From the NCBI RefSeq assembly GCF_038397785.1, contig NZ_CP151642.1:1860001-1924000 (forward strand): 64,000 bases of DNA, read 5' to 3'. Under the pieces are notes generated by a model. That model saw only the letters and a list, made by a program, of their open reading frames with translations, was not told the origin of the DNA and searched no databases. The number at the start of each line of letters is the position of its first letter. Position 1 is the first letter of the stretch. A program made the translations under genes and the position numbers. This DNA is from Salinibacterium sp. TMP30. Lineage in GTDB: Bacteria; Actinomycetota; Actinomycetes; Actinomycetales; Microbacteriaceae. Shown piece after piece: positions 52,663-60,281 of this stretch.

Positions 52663-54033
52663 ATGAGCGAGGTACGCCCACAAGGTCGGCCCCACGCGGT
52701 GTGGGGCGACGAGACTGACGTAGTACAGCTCGCCTTGGACTGGACCGCCAAACGGATGGTTCGCAAAACCGACCCCCTGTCAACAGCTCGGCCCGCAGCC
52801 GAACTTGCGGCGGAGGTTGGCGACGCGATCCGTCCGGAAGGCATCGGAGGCGCGGAAGCTTTGCGCATCTTCGACGAAATTCTTGAGCCCGCAACTCGTG
52901 CTCAAGATGACCCGCTGAACCTCGCGTATATCGCTGCTGCGCCCACCCGGGCTGCGGTTGCGTTCGATCTCGTCACGAGCGCTGCGAACATTTTTGGTGG
53001 GCTCTGGGAGTCAGGCGCCGGGGCGATCTTCGCAGAAAATCAGGCACTCCAGTGGATCATCGGACTGCTCGACTGGCCAGAAACGGCCGGCGGAACCTTC
53101 GTCTCGGGGGGCACCTCAGGAAACCTCTCTGCGCTCATGACTGCACGCGAAACCGCCAAGACCCGCCGTGGTGGAAGACCCGCGGGAGGTTGGCAACTCG
53201 CCTGCACCACCAACGCGCACTCGTCGATTCAGTCAGCTGCGAAAGCGCTCGACGTTGACGTGGTTGATGTACCAATCGATGACCGAGGGCACATGACCGG
53301 TGCTGCCTTGCGGGCCATTCTTGAACAGTCACCTAATGTGTTTGCCGTTGTGGCATCCGCCGGCACCACCAATGAAGGTCTCGTCGATGACCTTTCGGAC
53401 ATTGCCGACGTCTGCGAGGAGTTCGGAGTGTGGATGCACGTTGATGGCGCCTACGGCGGCGCGGGGCTCGCTGCCCCGAGCATCCGGCACCTGTTCGACG
53501 GCATTGAACGGGCCGACAGCTTCATCGTTGACCCGCACAAGTGGCTCTTCGCACCCTATGACTGTTGTGCCCTCGTGTACCGCGAACCCGAGCTTGCGCG
53601 AGCGGTGCACTCGCAGCATGCCAGCTATCTGGATGCCATCGACCGCAACGAGTGGAACCCTAGCGAACTCGCCCTGCACCTTTCGCGGCGCGTACGCGGG
53701 CTACCGCTGTGGTTCAGTCTTGCTACCCACGGCACCGACAAGTATCGGGATGCGATCGAGAGTTCGGTGACAACTGCTCGCGAAGTTGCCCGCGCCATCG
53801 ACGAGAGCGACTTTCTCGAACTCGTTCGCGAACCAGAACTGTCGGTGCTGCTGTTCGAACGAAAAGGGTGGACGGGCGAGCAGTATTCGGAGTGGTCGAA
53901 GAAGGCTGCGCACGATGGTGTGATCCTGTGTGTTCCCACGTCATGGCGCGGCAAGAGTGTGCTGCGACTCGCGTTCGTGAACCCCGATACCGAGACCGCA
54001 CAGGTGATGGCGGCCCTCGAAACGCTTCACTAG
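52663..54033 (+). CDS. Group II PLP-dependent decarboxylase (aromatic-L-amino-acid/glutamate decarboxylase family)
   Basis: 456 residues. MHVDGAYGGAGLAAPSIRHL has the Asp that contacts the PLP ring nitrogen; the Schiff-base Lys is in IVDPHKWLFAPYDC. FVSGGTSGNLSALMTARE and NAHSSIQSAAKAL agree with the DOPA/tyrosine/tryptophan decarboxylase group. Its product would be an aromatic or other primary amine plus CO2, which fits with the amine-handling (gamma-glutamyl) enzymes farther along. The substrate is not determined. Four bases after the P450 stop, in the same operon. Confidence 0.88.
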   Translation: MSEVRPQGRPHAVWGDETDVVQLALDWTAKRMVRKTDPLSTARPAAELAAEVGDAIRPEGIGGAEALRIFDEILEPATRAQDDPLNLAYIAAAPTRAAVAFDLVTSAANIFGGLWESGAGAIFAENQALQWIIGLLDWPETAGGTFVSGGTSGNLSALMTARETAKTRRGGRPAGGWQLACTTNAHSSIQSAAKALDVDVVDVPIDDRGHMTGAALRAILEQSPNVFAVVASAGTTNEGLVDDLSDIADVCEEFGVWMHVDGAYGGAGLAAPSIRHLFDGIERADSFIVDPHKWLFAPYDCCALVYREPELARAVHSQHASYLDAIDRNEWNPSELALHLSRRVRGLPLWFSLATHGTDKYRDAIESSVTTAREVARAIDESDFLELVREPELSVLLFERKGWTGEQYSEWSKKAAHDGVILCVPTSWRGKSVLRLAFVNPDTETAQVMAALETLH

Positions 54034-54089
54034 GCAAGGCAATCGCGTTTGCCTAACGTTGGTGAGAACAAAGGGAAAGGCGTGACGGC

Positions 54090-54425
54090 ATGAAAACAAC
54101 AGTGTCTCTTGTTGACCTAGCCGAAACAGAGTTGGCGCGTGCTATCGAATCCGAAAACGGGCGTAGTGCCGTCACCGTGCAGGGAGGTCGCGATCAGCAG
54201 CTCCGTCAAACTCTCATGGCGATGCGAGCTGGCGAGGGCTTAGCGGAGCACTCGAGCCCCGGCGAGGCAACCCTGCAGGTGCTTATCGGTCGCGTCATGC
54301 TGCGTTCAGGCGAACAATCGTGGCCCGGAGTTGTTGGAGATCTTCTTCCGATCCCTGCGGCCTCTCATGCTCTGGATGCCGTCGAAGATTCAGTGGTTTT
54401 GCTGACGGTCGTGAAGGCTGTCTAG
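54090..54425 (+). CDS. Small cupin-domain protein
   Basis: 111 residues forming a single cupin barrel: LMAMRAGEGLAEHSSPGEATLQVLIGRVML then GDLLPIPAASHALDAVEDSVVLL. Of the usual metal ligands, H in AEHSSP and the H of SHALDA can be seen, with the Glu close by. Such small cupins bind metals or ligands and are found as auxiliary or detoxifying proteins. 56 bases after the decarboxylase on the same strand, possibly the same transcript. Convergent with the amidotransferase. Confidence 0.75.
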   Translation: MKTTVSLVDLAETELARAIESENGRSAVTVQGGRDQQLRQTLMAMRAGEGLAEHSSPGEATLQVLIGRVMLRSGEQSWPGVVGDLLPIPAASHALDAVEDSVVLLTVVKAV

Positions 54426-54470
54426 CGTCGCGCTGGCCCATGCGAGGTGCTGATTGAGCTTCGCAAGGCA

Positions 54471-55178
54471 CTAGCCGAGCTTGGCTACCCGATCCAAGAA
54501 GGCATCCACAAGTTCCGCCGTGCGCTGGCCAGCGATGCCCTCTTCGGCGCGAGTTTGCGCCAGCATTGCCTCGGGGTTTTGACCATCGGCGATCACTTCG
54601 TTGATGCCCCCTTGGTCAAGCCAGCCTGCGAGGATGGCAGTGTTCAGTTCGGGGTGAAACTGCACCGCCAGGCTGCGGCCATACGTGAATGCCTGCGGGG
54701 CAATCGGGTTGCGGGCGATTTCGACGGCGCCCTCGGGCATCGTCCACTGGTCGTAGTGAAACTGGAACCAGGGGCCATTAGAGACGAGCGATGTGTCGTC
54801 ACTGTGGATTGCCGTCCATCCGATCTCAGCCTTTACTCCGCGGGCGACAGTTCCGCCGAGCGCGCGAGCAATCAGCTGACCGCCGAAGCAAATTCCGAGC
54901 ACCGGGATGTCTGCTTCGATGGTTGTGCGCACCCACTCAAGTTCGGGAGCCAACCAACGGCCGATGCACGCATCATCCCAGGCACCCCAGGGGGCACCCA
55001 TCGGAATAACGAGGTCGTACTGGGAAGCATCCGGAAACTCGAAGTCCACATTGGGGGTCTCGAAGTTCTCTTCGGTGACGACCATGATTTCGTCGATGTC
55101 GAAACCGCGTTCGCGGAGACGATCGCCTACTGGCCCGCTCGCGGTGACGTGATCATGCTGCACCAAGAGTGCTCTCAT
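54471..55178 (-). CDS. Class I glutamine amidotransferase-like protein
   Basis: 235 residues. The nucleophile elbow is VLGICFGGQLIARALGG (C97); the His lies in VQFHPELN. No synthetase domain is attached, so it is a stand-alone amidotransferase/hydrolase. Placed divergently from a gamma-glutamylamide synthetase-like gene across a shared operator, it may cleave gamma-glutamyl amides (PuuD-like function), although the sequence class is closer to GMP synthase-like GATases. AAAGG lies upstream of the ATG. Confidence 0.85.
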   Translation of the reverse strand: MRALLVQHDHVTASGPVGDRLRERGFDIDEIMVVTEENFETPNVDFEFPDASQYDLVIPMGAPWGAWDDACIGRWLAPELEWVRTTIEADIPVLGICFGGQLIARALGGTVARGVKAEIGWTAIHSDDTSLVSNGPWFQFHYDQWTMPEGAVEIARNPIAPQAFTYGRSLAVQFHPELNTAILAGWLDQGGINEVIADGQNPEAMLAQTRAEEGIAGQRTAELVDAFLDRVAKLG

Positions 55179-55235
55179 CTGTATACCTTTCAGGTAAATT
55201 CTCGCTAGGAGTGGACAGCGACACGGCTATGTGGC

Positions 55236-55250
55236 TTAGTATCTCACTAA
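55236..55250. promoter_or_regulatory. Short inverted repeat upstream of the glutamine-synthetase-like gene
   Basis: TTAGT (55236-55240) and ACTAA (55246-55250) with 5-base spacer; immediately precedes dyad E and may be a half-site variant. Confidence 0.35.
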
Positions 55251-55270
55251 TCGTTCAGTGCCGAACGATT
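55249..55270. promoter_or_regulatory. Regulon dyad E between the amidotransferase and glutamine-synthetase-like genes
   Basis: AATCGTTC (55249-55256) and GAACGATT (55263-55270), perfect 8-bp arms. The half-site TCGTTC matches the left arm of site D (TCGTTCG). The centre is AGTGCC instead of GATA. It lies within 20 bases of the synthetase start, between the divergent genes. Confidence 0.65.
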
Positions 55271-55286
55271 TATTTTCGGAGGAAGA

Positions 55287-56633
55287 ATGACTCTCGACAT
55301 ACCAGCTCTACAAGCAGACTTGCAGGCCAAAGGGATCGATGTTCTGCGCCTGATTTTCCCTGATGTCCTCGGGCTCACGCGCTCGAAGGACCTTCTTGTC
55401 AGCCAACTTCACAACACCAAGTCTCCGATGTTCTGTCAGGGGGTGTGGGTCACTACCACCGGCGGTGACGTGCTCGATGGCAATCACATCATGTCCTCCG
55501 GCCTCCCGGATCTCCTCACCCAGATTGACCCCAACACACTGTCAATGATGCCGTGGGAGCCCGGCGTTGCGATGGTCATTGGAGATGCCTTCAACCCCGA
55601 CCACAGCGTCAGTGAAATCGCGCCCCGCTCGGTACTGCAGAGCGTTATCGCACAATACACAGCGCTCGGACTCACACCGATCGTGGGCCCCGAACTCGAG
55701 TTTTACATTGCCAACTACGACGAAACAGAGGGCTGGAGCCGCAGCCTCAGCCGCACCGGCCGCGTCTACACGACCGGAGAAAGCGTTGACCCTGGTGGTC
55801 AGTTCCTCAACCTCATGCGCATGCTCGACGGAATGGACATCGGTGTCTTCGCCGGCAACCACGAGTTCAGCCCCTCGCAATATGAGATCAACCTCTGGCA
55901 CAGCGAAGCCTTGGATGCCGCCGACCGCACCTTCTTGTTCAAGACAGCGGTTCGCGACATCGTCGCTCGCACCGGCAAGCACGCTCTCTTCACTGGCAAG
56001 CCCTGGGACGACGAGGGTGGCAGTGGATTCCACCTGCACTTCTCTGTTGTCGACCAACAGGGCAACAACATCATGTCGGATGGCGGTCACGGCCTTTCCG
56101 ATATTGCCCACCACATGATCGCGGGCCTCCTCGAGAACGCCGGAGCAATCGCAGCGCTCTCGAACCCCACGATCAACGCCTACAAGCGCTTGGGGCCAGA
56201 CACACTCGCTCCCTACCGCGCCAACTGGGGCCACGATAACCGCAGCGCGATGTTGCGCGTACCGCCTGAGCGCGGCGCCGGGACGCGATTGGAAATGCGC
56301 CTTGGCGACCCAGCAGCGAACCCCTACCTGCTGATCGCATCCACGCTGGCTGCCGGGCTCGATGGCATCACGCGGAGCCTTACGGCCCCAGCACCGGTCG
56401 CAGGCTGGGCTTACGAAGACAACTCCGCCCCGATCCTCCCGATGACCCTCACCGCTGCTCTCGACGCCTTAGACGCGGACACAGTGATGCGGGAAGCTAT
56501 GGGCAGCACCGTTATCGATGTCTTCAGCGTGCTCAAGCGCGATGAAGTGAAGCGCTACGAAGATTCTGTGGCAGACAAGAACACGCGCGAAGTGAGCCAG
56601 TGGGAGATCGACGAGTACTTCGCCGACTACTAA
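55287..56633 (+). CDS. Glutamine synthetase-like gamma-glutamylamide synthetase (type I family)
   Basis: 448 residues. GS-fold motifs are intact: metal site VGPELEFYI, ammonium/amine region GSGFHLHFSV, and NPTINAYKRLGPDTLAPYRANWGHDNRSAMLRV. The N-terminal domain is short, and there is no adenylylation-site Tyr motif typical of GlnA, so it belongs with PuuA/GlnA3/GlnA4-type enzymes that join glutamate to an amine using ATP. The amine may be the product of the PLP decarboxylase, but this is inferred. CGGAGG precedes the ATG; the terminator at 56673 follows. Confidence 0.88.
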   Translation: MTLDIPALQADLQAKGIDVLRLIFPDVLGLTRSKDLLVSQLHNTKSPMFCQGVWVTTTGGDVLDGNHIMSSGLPDLLTQIDPNTLSMMPWEPGVAMVIGDAFNPDHSVSEIAPRSVLQSVIAQYTALGLTPIVGPELEFYIANYDETEGWSRSLSRTGRVYTTGESVDPGGQFLNLMRMLDGMDIGVFAGNHEFSPSQYEINLWHSEALDAADRTFLFKTAVRDIVARTGKHALFTGKPWDDEGGSGFHLHFSVVDQQGNNIMSDGGHGLSDIAHHMIAGLLENAGAIAALSNPTINAYKRLGPDTLAPYRANWGHDNRSAMLRVPPERGAGTRLEMRLGDPAANPYLLIASTLAAGLDGITRSLTAPAPVAGWAYEDNSAPILPMTLTAALDALDADTVMREAMGSTVIDVFSVLKRDEVKRYEDSVADKNTREVSQWEIDEYFADY

Positions 56634-56672
56634 ACCTTGACCGCGGTCCAATGTGGTCGTTGGGAACATATG

Positions 56673-56705
56673 AAAAGCCTCGCCGAGTGGATTGGCGAGG
56701 CTTTT
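56673..56705. terminator. Strong bidirectional terminator
   Basis: AAAAGCCTCGCC (56673-56684) and GGCGAGGCTTTT (56694-56705), perfect 12-bp arms with a 9-base loop. The A- and T-runs on both flanks suit termination on either strand, between the convergent synthetase and acetoacetate decarboxylase-family genes. Confidence 0.92.
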
Positions 56706-56723
56706 CTTATGCGCAGAGGCTAT

Positions 56724-57533
56724 TTAGATGGCGTTCGAGCGATCTTCCACTAGGTCTCCACCATTGAAGGTGACACCGATTTCGCGGTAGTAGCCCCCGA
56801 GAATCTCCTCAACGGGAAGGATCGAGTGCAGTTCGTCCCACTGGGAATCGCCCAAGTGCAGTTCTGCATCTCCCTTCCAGGTCTCACCAATCTCCACGTC
56901 AGTGCCGCCCATCGTGATGAGCTGGTCGAGCGACATGCCGGCATCTTTACTGATGGATGGCATGAAGCGACTGTGCAACATCTTGTGTCCATTGACAAAA
57001 CCGTTGCTCTCGGCAGGCTCACGCAGCGTGACGACGGCGGAGGCGAGACGGTGATCGTAGGCCGCGATGGACGCGCCGAATTGGCCACCGTTCTCGAGCT
57101 TGGGAGTTGCCTTGCCCTTGTTGAACACCCGCGTGACAGCAATGTTGCCGAGCTTCTTGGGGTAACCCTGGAACCAACCACGGCCAATCGCGAAGTCTTT
57201 GGTCACCCAGATGGCGACGCAACGGCTGTACACCGTGCCCTTGTACGAACAGCGCACAACCATGAACGCTTCTAAGTACTGTGCACGCACGGGATCAAGT
57301 AATTCGAGACCACCGGTGCTGCACGACTGCCAGTCAGCCCAGACGATGGCAACCGCACCGGGCTGCTCTGGGGCGAGGTCAATATCGGGTGGGAGAATCG
57401 CACGTACGTTGGCTGGATCGGTCAGATACTCGACGGTGAGTAGCGTTCCCGAGTAGTACCAGGGCATCTCAGGTACGAGCGAACTCGACCCTTGCGGTGT
57501 GAGCGGCGGGAGAAATCCTTTGAGTTCGGTCAT
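56724..57533 (-). CDS. Acetoacetate decarboxylase (ADC) family protein
   Basis: 269 residues. PWYYSGTLLTVEYLTDPANVRAILPPDI is the family's N-terminal region, and the Schiff-base lysine pair is present in QGYPKKLGNIAV. EASIHRxE-like part is replaced by VNGHKMLHSRFMPS. Members decarboxylate acetoacetate or act on other beta-keto/2-oxo acids, and some perform aldol or dehydratase chemistry. Divergent from the APC permease with two dyads (C and D) in the shared promoter, so it belongs to the same regulon. The substrate is unknown. Confidence 0.85.
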   Translation of the reverse strand: MTELKGFLPPLTPQGSSSLVPEMPWYYSGTLLTVEYLTDPANVRAILPPDIDLAPEQPGAVAIVWADWQSCSTGGLELLDPVRAQYLEAFMVVRCSYKGTVYSRCVAIWVTKDFAIGRGWFQGYPKKLGNIAVTRVFNKGKATPKLENGGQFGASIAAYDHRLASAVVTLREPAESNGFVNGHKMLHSRFMPSISKDAGMSLDQLITMGGTDVEIGETWKGDAELHLGDSQWDELHSILPVEEILGGYYREIGVTFNGGDLVEDRSNAI

Positions 57534-57556
57534 GCGCCAGAGTTTAGCCCAAAAGG

Positions 57557-57568
57557 TTCGTATCCGAA
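57557..57568. promoter_or_regulatory. Regulon dyad C upstream of the ADC-family gene
   Basis: TTCGTATCCGAA: arms TTCG/CGAA about TATC (GATA on the minus strand). On the minus strand it continues as TCATTCG-GATA, the same left half as site A. Confidence 0.65.
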
Positions 57569-57627
57569 TGAATTTTTGTATTCACTTGACTAAGACGCCC
57601 TGTCTTCGCCATTGTTTAACTCAACTC

Positions 57628-57645
57628 GTTCGGATACGGACGAAT
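57628..57645. promoter_or_regulatory. Regulon dyad D upstream of the APC permease
   Basis: TCGTTCGGATACGGACGA: outer arms TCGT/ACGA and inner CG/CG around GATA; one mismatched pair. It lies 30 bp before the permease start, and 60 bp from dyad C. Confidence 0.7.
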
Positions 57646-57674
57646 TGATATAAAACTCAACGAGGAGTTTCACT

Positions 57675-59171
57675 ATGGCGCTAGACCAAAAATCCCAAGA
57701 AAACTCCGATCGGACCCTGCGCAAAGAGCAGCTCGGTGTAATCGGAATCGTCTTCTTTGTCGTGGCAGCAGCCGCGCCTCTAGTCGGAATGACGGGCGCA
57801 GTGCCCGTCGCAATCGTGCTCGGCAATGGAGCGGCCGCCCCCGGCGCCTACCTATTCGCGGGCATCATCCTTCTCTTGTTCAGTGTCGGCTACGCCGCAA
57901 TGAGTCAACGCGTAACAAACACGGGAGCGTTCTTCGCCTATATCGGTCGCGGGCTTGGTCGCCATGCCGGAATCGCCGCATCCTTCGTTTCGGTGCTCGC
58001 CTACCTCACGATTCAGCTCGCCATCTTTGGATTCTTCGGCGGCGTTATGGCAGGACAAGTCGGCCTGCTCCCCTGGTGGGGTTGGACGCTCCTAGCTTGG
58101 CTGGCCGTAACGGCACTGTCATTGCTGCGCGTAGACGTCGGCGCCAAACTGCTCGGTGTGCTGATGCTCGCCGAACTCACGGTGCTCGTAATCGCCGCAG
58201 TTGCCATCCTCATCGATGGTGGACCCGAGGGACTCAACTGGGCAGCATCGTTCTCGCCTGACCTTATTCTTGCCGGAGGTCTTGCGGGTTCCGCCGGAAT
58301 TGCCTTCGCGTTCGCCTTCGCCTCGTTTATTGGATTCGAAGCCACCGCAATTTATGGCGAAGAAAGCAAAGACCCGAAGCGTGCCGTACCGCGCGCAACC
58401 TACCTCGCTGTTGGCGTGATCACGGTGCTCTTCGCCTTCACGTCATTCGCACTCGTCACCGGAATGGGCGCCTCGAACGTTATCGAAGAAACGCTTGCTC
58501 GCTCTGGAGGACTCGAAGACCCCGCCGGCGTGCTCTTCTCGCTCGCCAGCGACTACGTCGGGCCTTGGCTCGCCACCGTCATGAGCATCCTCGTGCTGTC
58601 GAGCCTGTTCGCGGGACTGCTCGCATTCCAGAACGCCGCAAGCCGCTACTTGTTTGCACTCGGCCGCGGTGGCGTAATTGCCAGTTCGGCAGGAACAGTA
58701 AATGGTCGCGGCGCTCCTGGCCGTGCATCCATGATCGTGTCGGTTATCACGGGAATCGTGATGATCCTGTTCGCCGTGTTCCAGCTCGACCCGATCGCCA
58801 ACATGTTCTTCTGGTTCAGCGGCCTCGCGGTCGTAGCGATCGTGCTCATCGAGGCGCTCGTGTGTATTGCGATCATCCGCTTCTTCCTGCAGAACAAGGG
58901 CACCGAGAACATATTTGTCACGATGATCGCACCGATCTTGGCATTCATCGGCCTCGTGCTCGCCGAGTACCTGCTGATGTCACGCTTTGGACTGCTCGCC
59001 GGTGACCTCACGCTCGCTGCCGGAGTCGATCCCACAGTGACCGCATTCGGGCTCAACGCGTTCGGCTGGTTCCTTGTGCTCTCACCATTCATCGTTCTCG
59101 TAATCGGCTACATCGTGTCGCTGACGCGTAAGAGCGTCAACGAAGAACTACTTCGGGATGAGATTTCCTAG
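57675..59171 (+). CDS. APC superfamily amino acid/amine permease
   Basis: 498 residues with about 12 membrane spans. LGVIGIVFFVVAAAAPLVGMTGAVPVA is the APC first helix, and FAFASFIGFEATAIYGEESKDPKRAVPRATY the family's conserved helix 6 region. GAGGAG precedes the ATG. Controlled through dyads C/D together with the divergent ADC-family gene; probably imports the amino acid or amine used by the island. A terminator follows its stop. Confidence 0.92.
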   Translation: MALDQKSQENSDRTLRKEQLGVIGIVFFVVAAAAPLVGMTGAVPVAIVLGNGAAAPGAYLFAGIILLLFSVGYAAMSQRVTNTGAFFAYIGRGLGRHAGIAASFVSVLAYLTIQLAIFGFFGGVMAGQVGLLPWWGWTLLAWLAVTALSLLRVDVGAKLLGVLMLAELTVLVIAAVAILIDGGPEGLNWAASFSPDLILAGGLAGSAGIAFAFAFASFIGFEATAIYGEESKDPKRAVPRATYLAVGVITVLFAFTSFALVTGMGASNVIEETLARSGGLEDPAGVLFSLASDYVGPWLATVMSILVLSSLFAGLLAFQNAASRYLFALGRGGVIASSAGTVNGRGAPGRASMIVSVITGIVMILFAVFQLDPIANMFFWFSGLAVVAIVLIEALVCIAIIRFFLQNKGTENIFVTMIAPILAFIGLVLAEYLLMSRFGLLAGDLTLAAGVDPTVTAFGLNAFGWFLVLSPFIVLVIGYIVSLTRKSVNEELLRDEIS

Positions 59172-59184
59172 ATTGCTCTCGACG

Positions 59185-59210
59185 GGCCCTGGCACTGCGG
59201 TGTCAGGGCC
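59185..59210 (+). terminator. Terminator after APC permease
   Basis: GGCCCTGGCAC (59185-59195) and GTGTCAGGGCC (59200-59210) pair with one mismatch across a TGCG loop, followed by TTTCGGCCTT. It is 13 bases after the permease stop. Confidence 0.8.
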
Positions 59211-59299
59211 TTTCGGCCTTAATGCGTCGCGTCAATAGCGGATACTGCGAAACCCGTCGCAGCGGGCTGTCGGCTCCAGCGCGTGCTACCTCTGACTCG

Positions 59300-60160
59300 C
59301 TACGGGTTCGGTCCGGTCGCGACCGAACGCTCAGGCTGATTCACCCACGCCGACCACGAACCCGGAAACAGTGCCGGGCGGAAGCCCGCGACAGTAAGCG
59401 CCAACGCATCGTGTGCCGCTGTGATGCCGGAACCGCAATACACACCGACGGGCCGATCCACGCTGACACCGAGTGATTCGTAGTGCTCACGCAACGAAAT
59501 GGCATCGAGAAATTGGCCAGTGTCGTTGAGGTTTCCCGAGGTGGGAGCGCTGATCGCACCAGGGATATGGCCGGCACGTGGATCGATCGGTTCGGTCTCA
59601 CCGCGATAGCGTTCACCGGCACGAGCATCCAGCAACACACCACTGTGAGGCAAAGATGCTGCGTCATCGGCCGTCAGCACAGGTTCGTGTCCCGCGCTCA
59701 GAGTGATGGTTCCCGGCGTGACGTTCGCCATCTCGTCAGTTCCTGTAGCAAGCGGATGCCCAGCCGCCGTCCACGCGGGCAGCGCACCGTCGAGCACCCG
59801 CACATTCTCGGCGCCCATATAACGCAGAAGCCACCAAGCCCGGCCCGCAGCGAGACTATTCCAGTCGTCATAGACGATGACGGTTTCGCCGTCGTTGAGT
59901 CCCCATGCTCGCGCCGAGGCCTGAAACGCGTCAGCTGCAGGCAAAGGATGACGCCCCTCATACGGTTCGCCATCACGAGCGAGCTCAGTGTCGAGATCGA
60001 CATACACCGCGCCAGGAATGTGGCCTGCGTCATAGAGCGGGAGTCCAGCCGGCCCACCCAAACTCCAGCGCACATCGAGAACCCGAACGGGTGCTCCCCC
60101 GCTGGCGGCATCGTTGAGCAGTGCAGCGAGTTCGTTCGCCGTGACAAGAGGATGAGGCAT
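59300..60160 (-). CDS. Rhodanese-type sulfurtransferase (thiosulfate/3-mercaptopyruvate)
   Basis: 286 residues from ATG 60160 (GGAG six bases upstream). Two rhodanese domains in tandem: the N-terminal inactive one (VRVLDVRWSLGGPAG, AGHIPGAVYVDLDTELA) and the active C-terminal one with the cysteine in VGVYCGSGITAAHDAL. The loop CGSGIT fits the TST/MST group. It transfers sulfur to cyanide or thiols. It is not obviously related to the catabolic genes on either side, and may be an inserted housekeeping gene. Confidence 0.93.
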   Translation of the reverse strand: MPHPLVTANELAALLNDAASGGAPVRVLDVRWSLGGPAGLPLYDAGHIPGAVYVDLDTELARDGEPYEGRHPLPAADAFQASARAWGLNDGETVIVYDDWNSLAAGRAWWLLRYMGAENVRVLDGALPAWTAAGHPLATGTDEMANVTPGTITLSAGHEPVLTADDAASLPHSGVLLDARAGERYRGETEPIDPRAGHIPGAISAPTSGNLNDTGQFLDAISLREHYESLGVSVDRPVGVYCGSGITAAHDALALTVAGFRPALFPGSWSAWVNQPERSVATGPNP

Positions 60161-60281
60161 CCGAGGCTCCGATCGTGGGGGTAGCTCCATGATCGCACTC
60201 ACCGCAGATGGTTCACACCCACGCGATTGTGCTCCCATCGACGCTGCACATGCGGTCGATGGGAACACAGCATCACGCTAT

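Noticed and set aside
59236-59250. GGATAC motif in the gap after the APC permease (possible sixth regulon site)
   Set aside because: The flanks (AGCG and TGCG) do not form the dyad seen at A-D, and it lies downstream of a gene rather than at a promoter.
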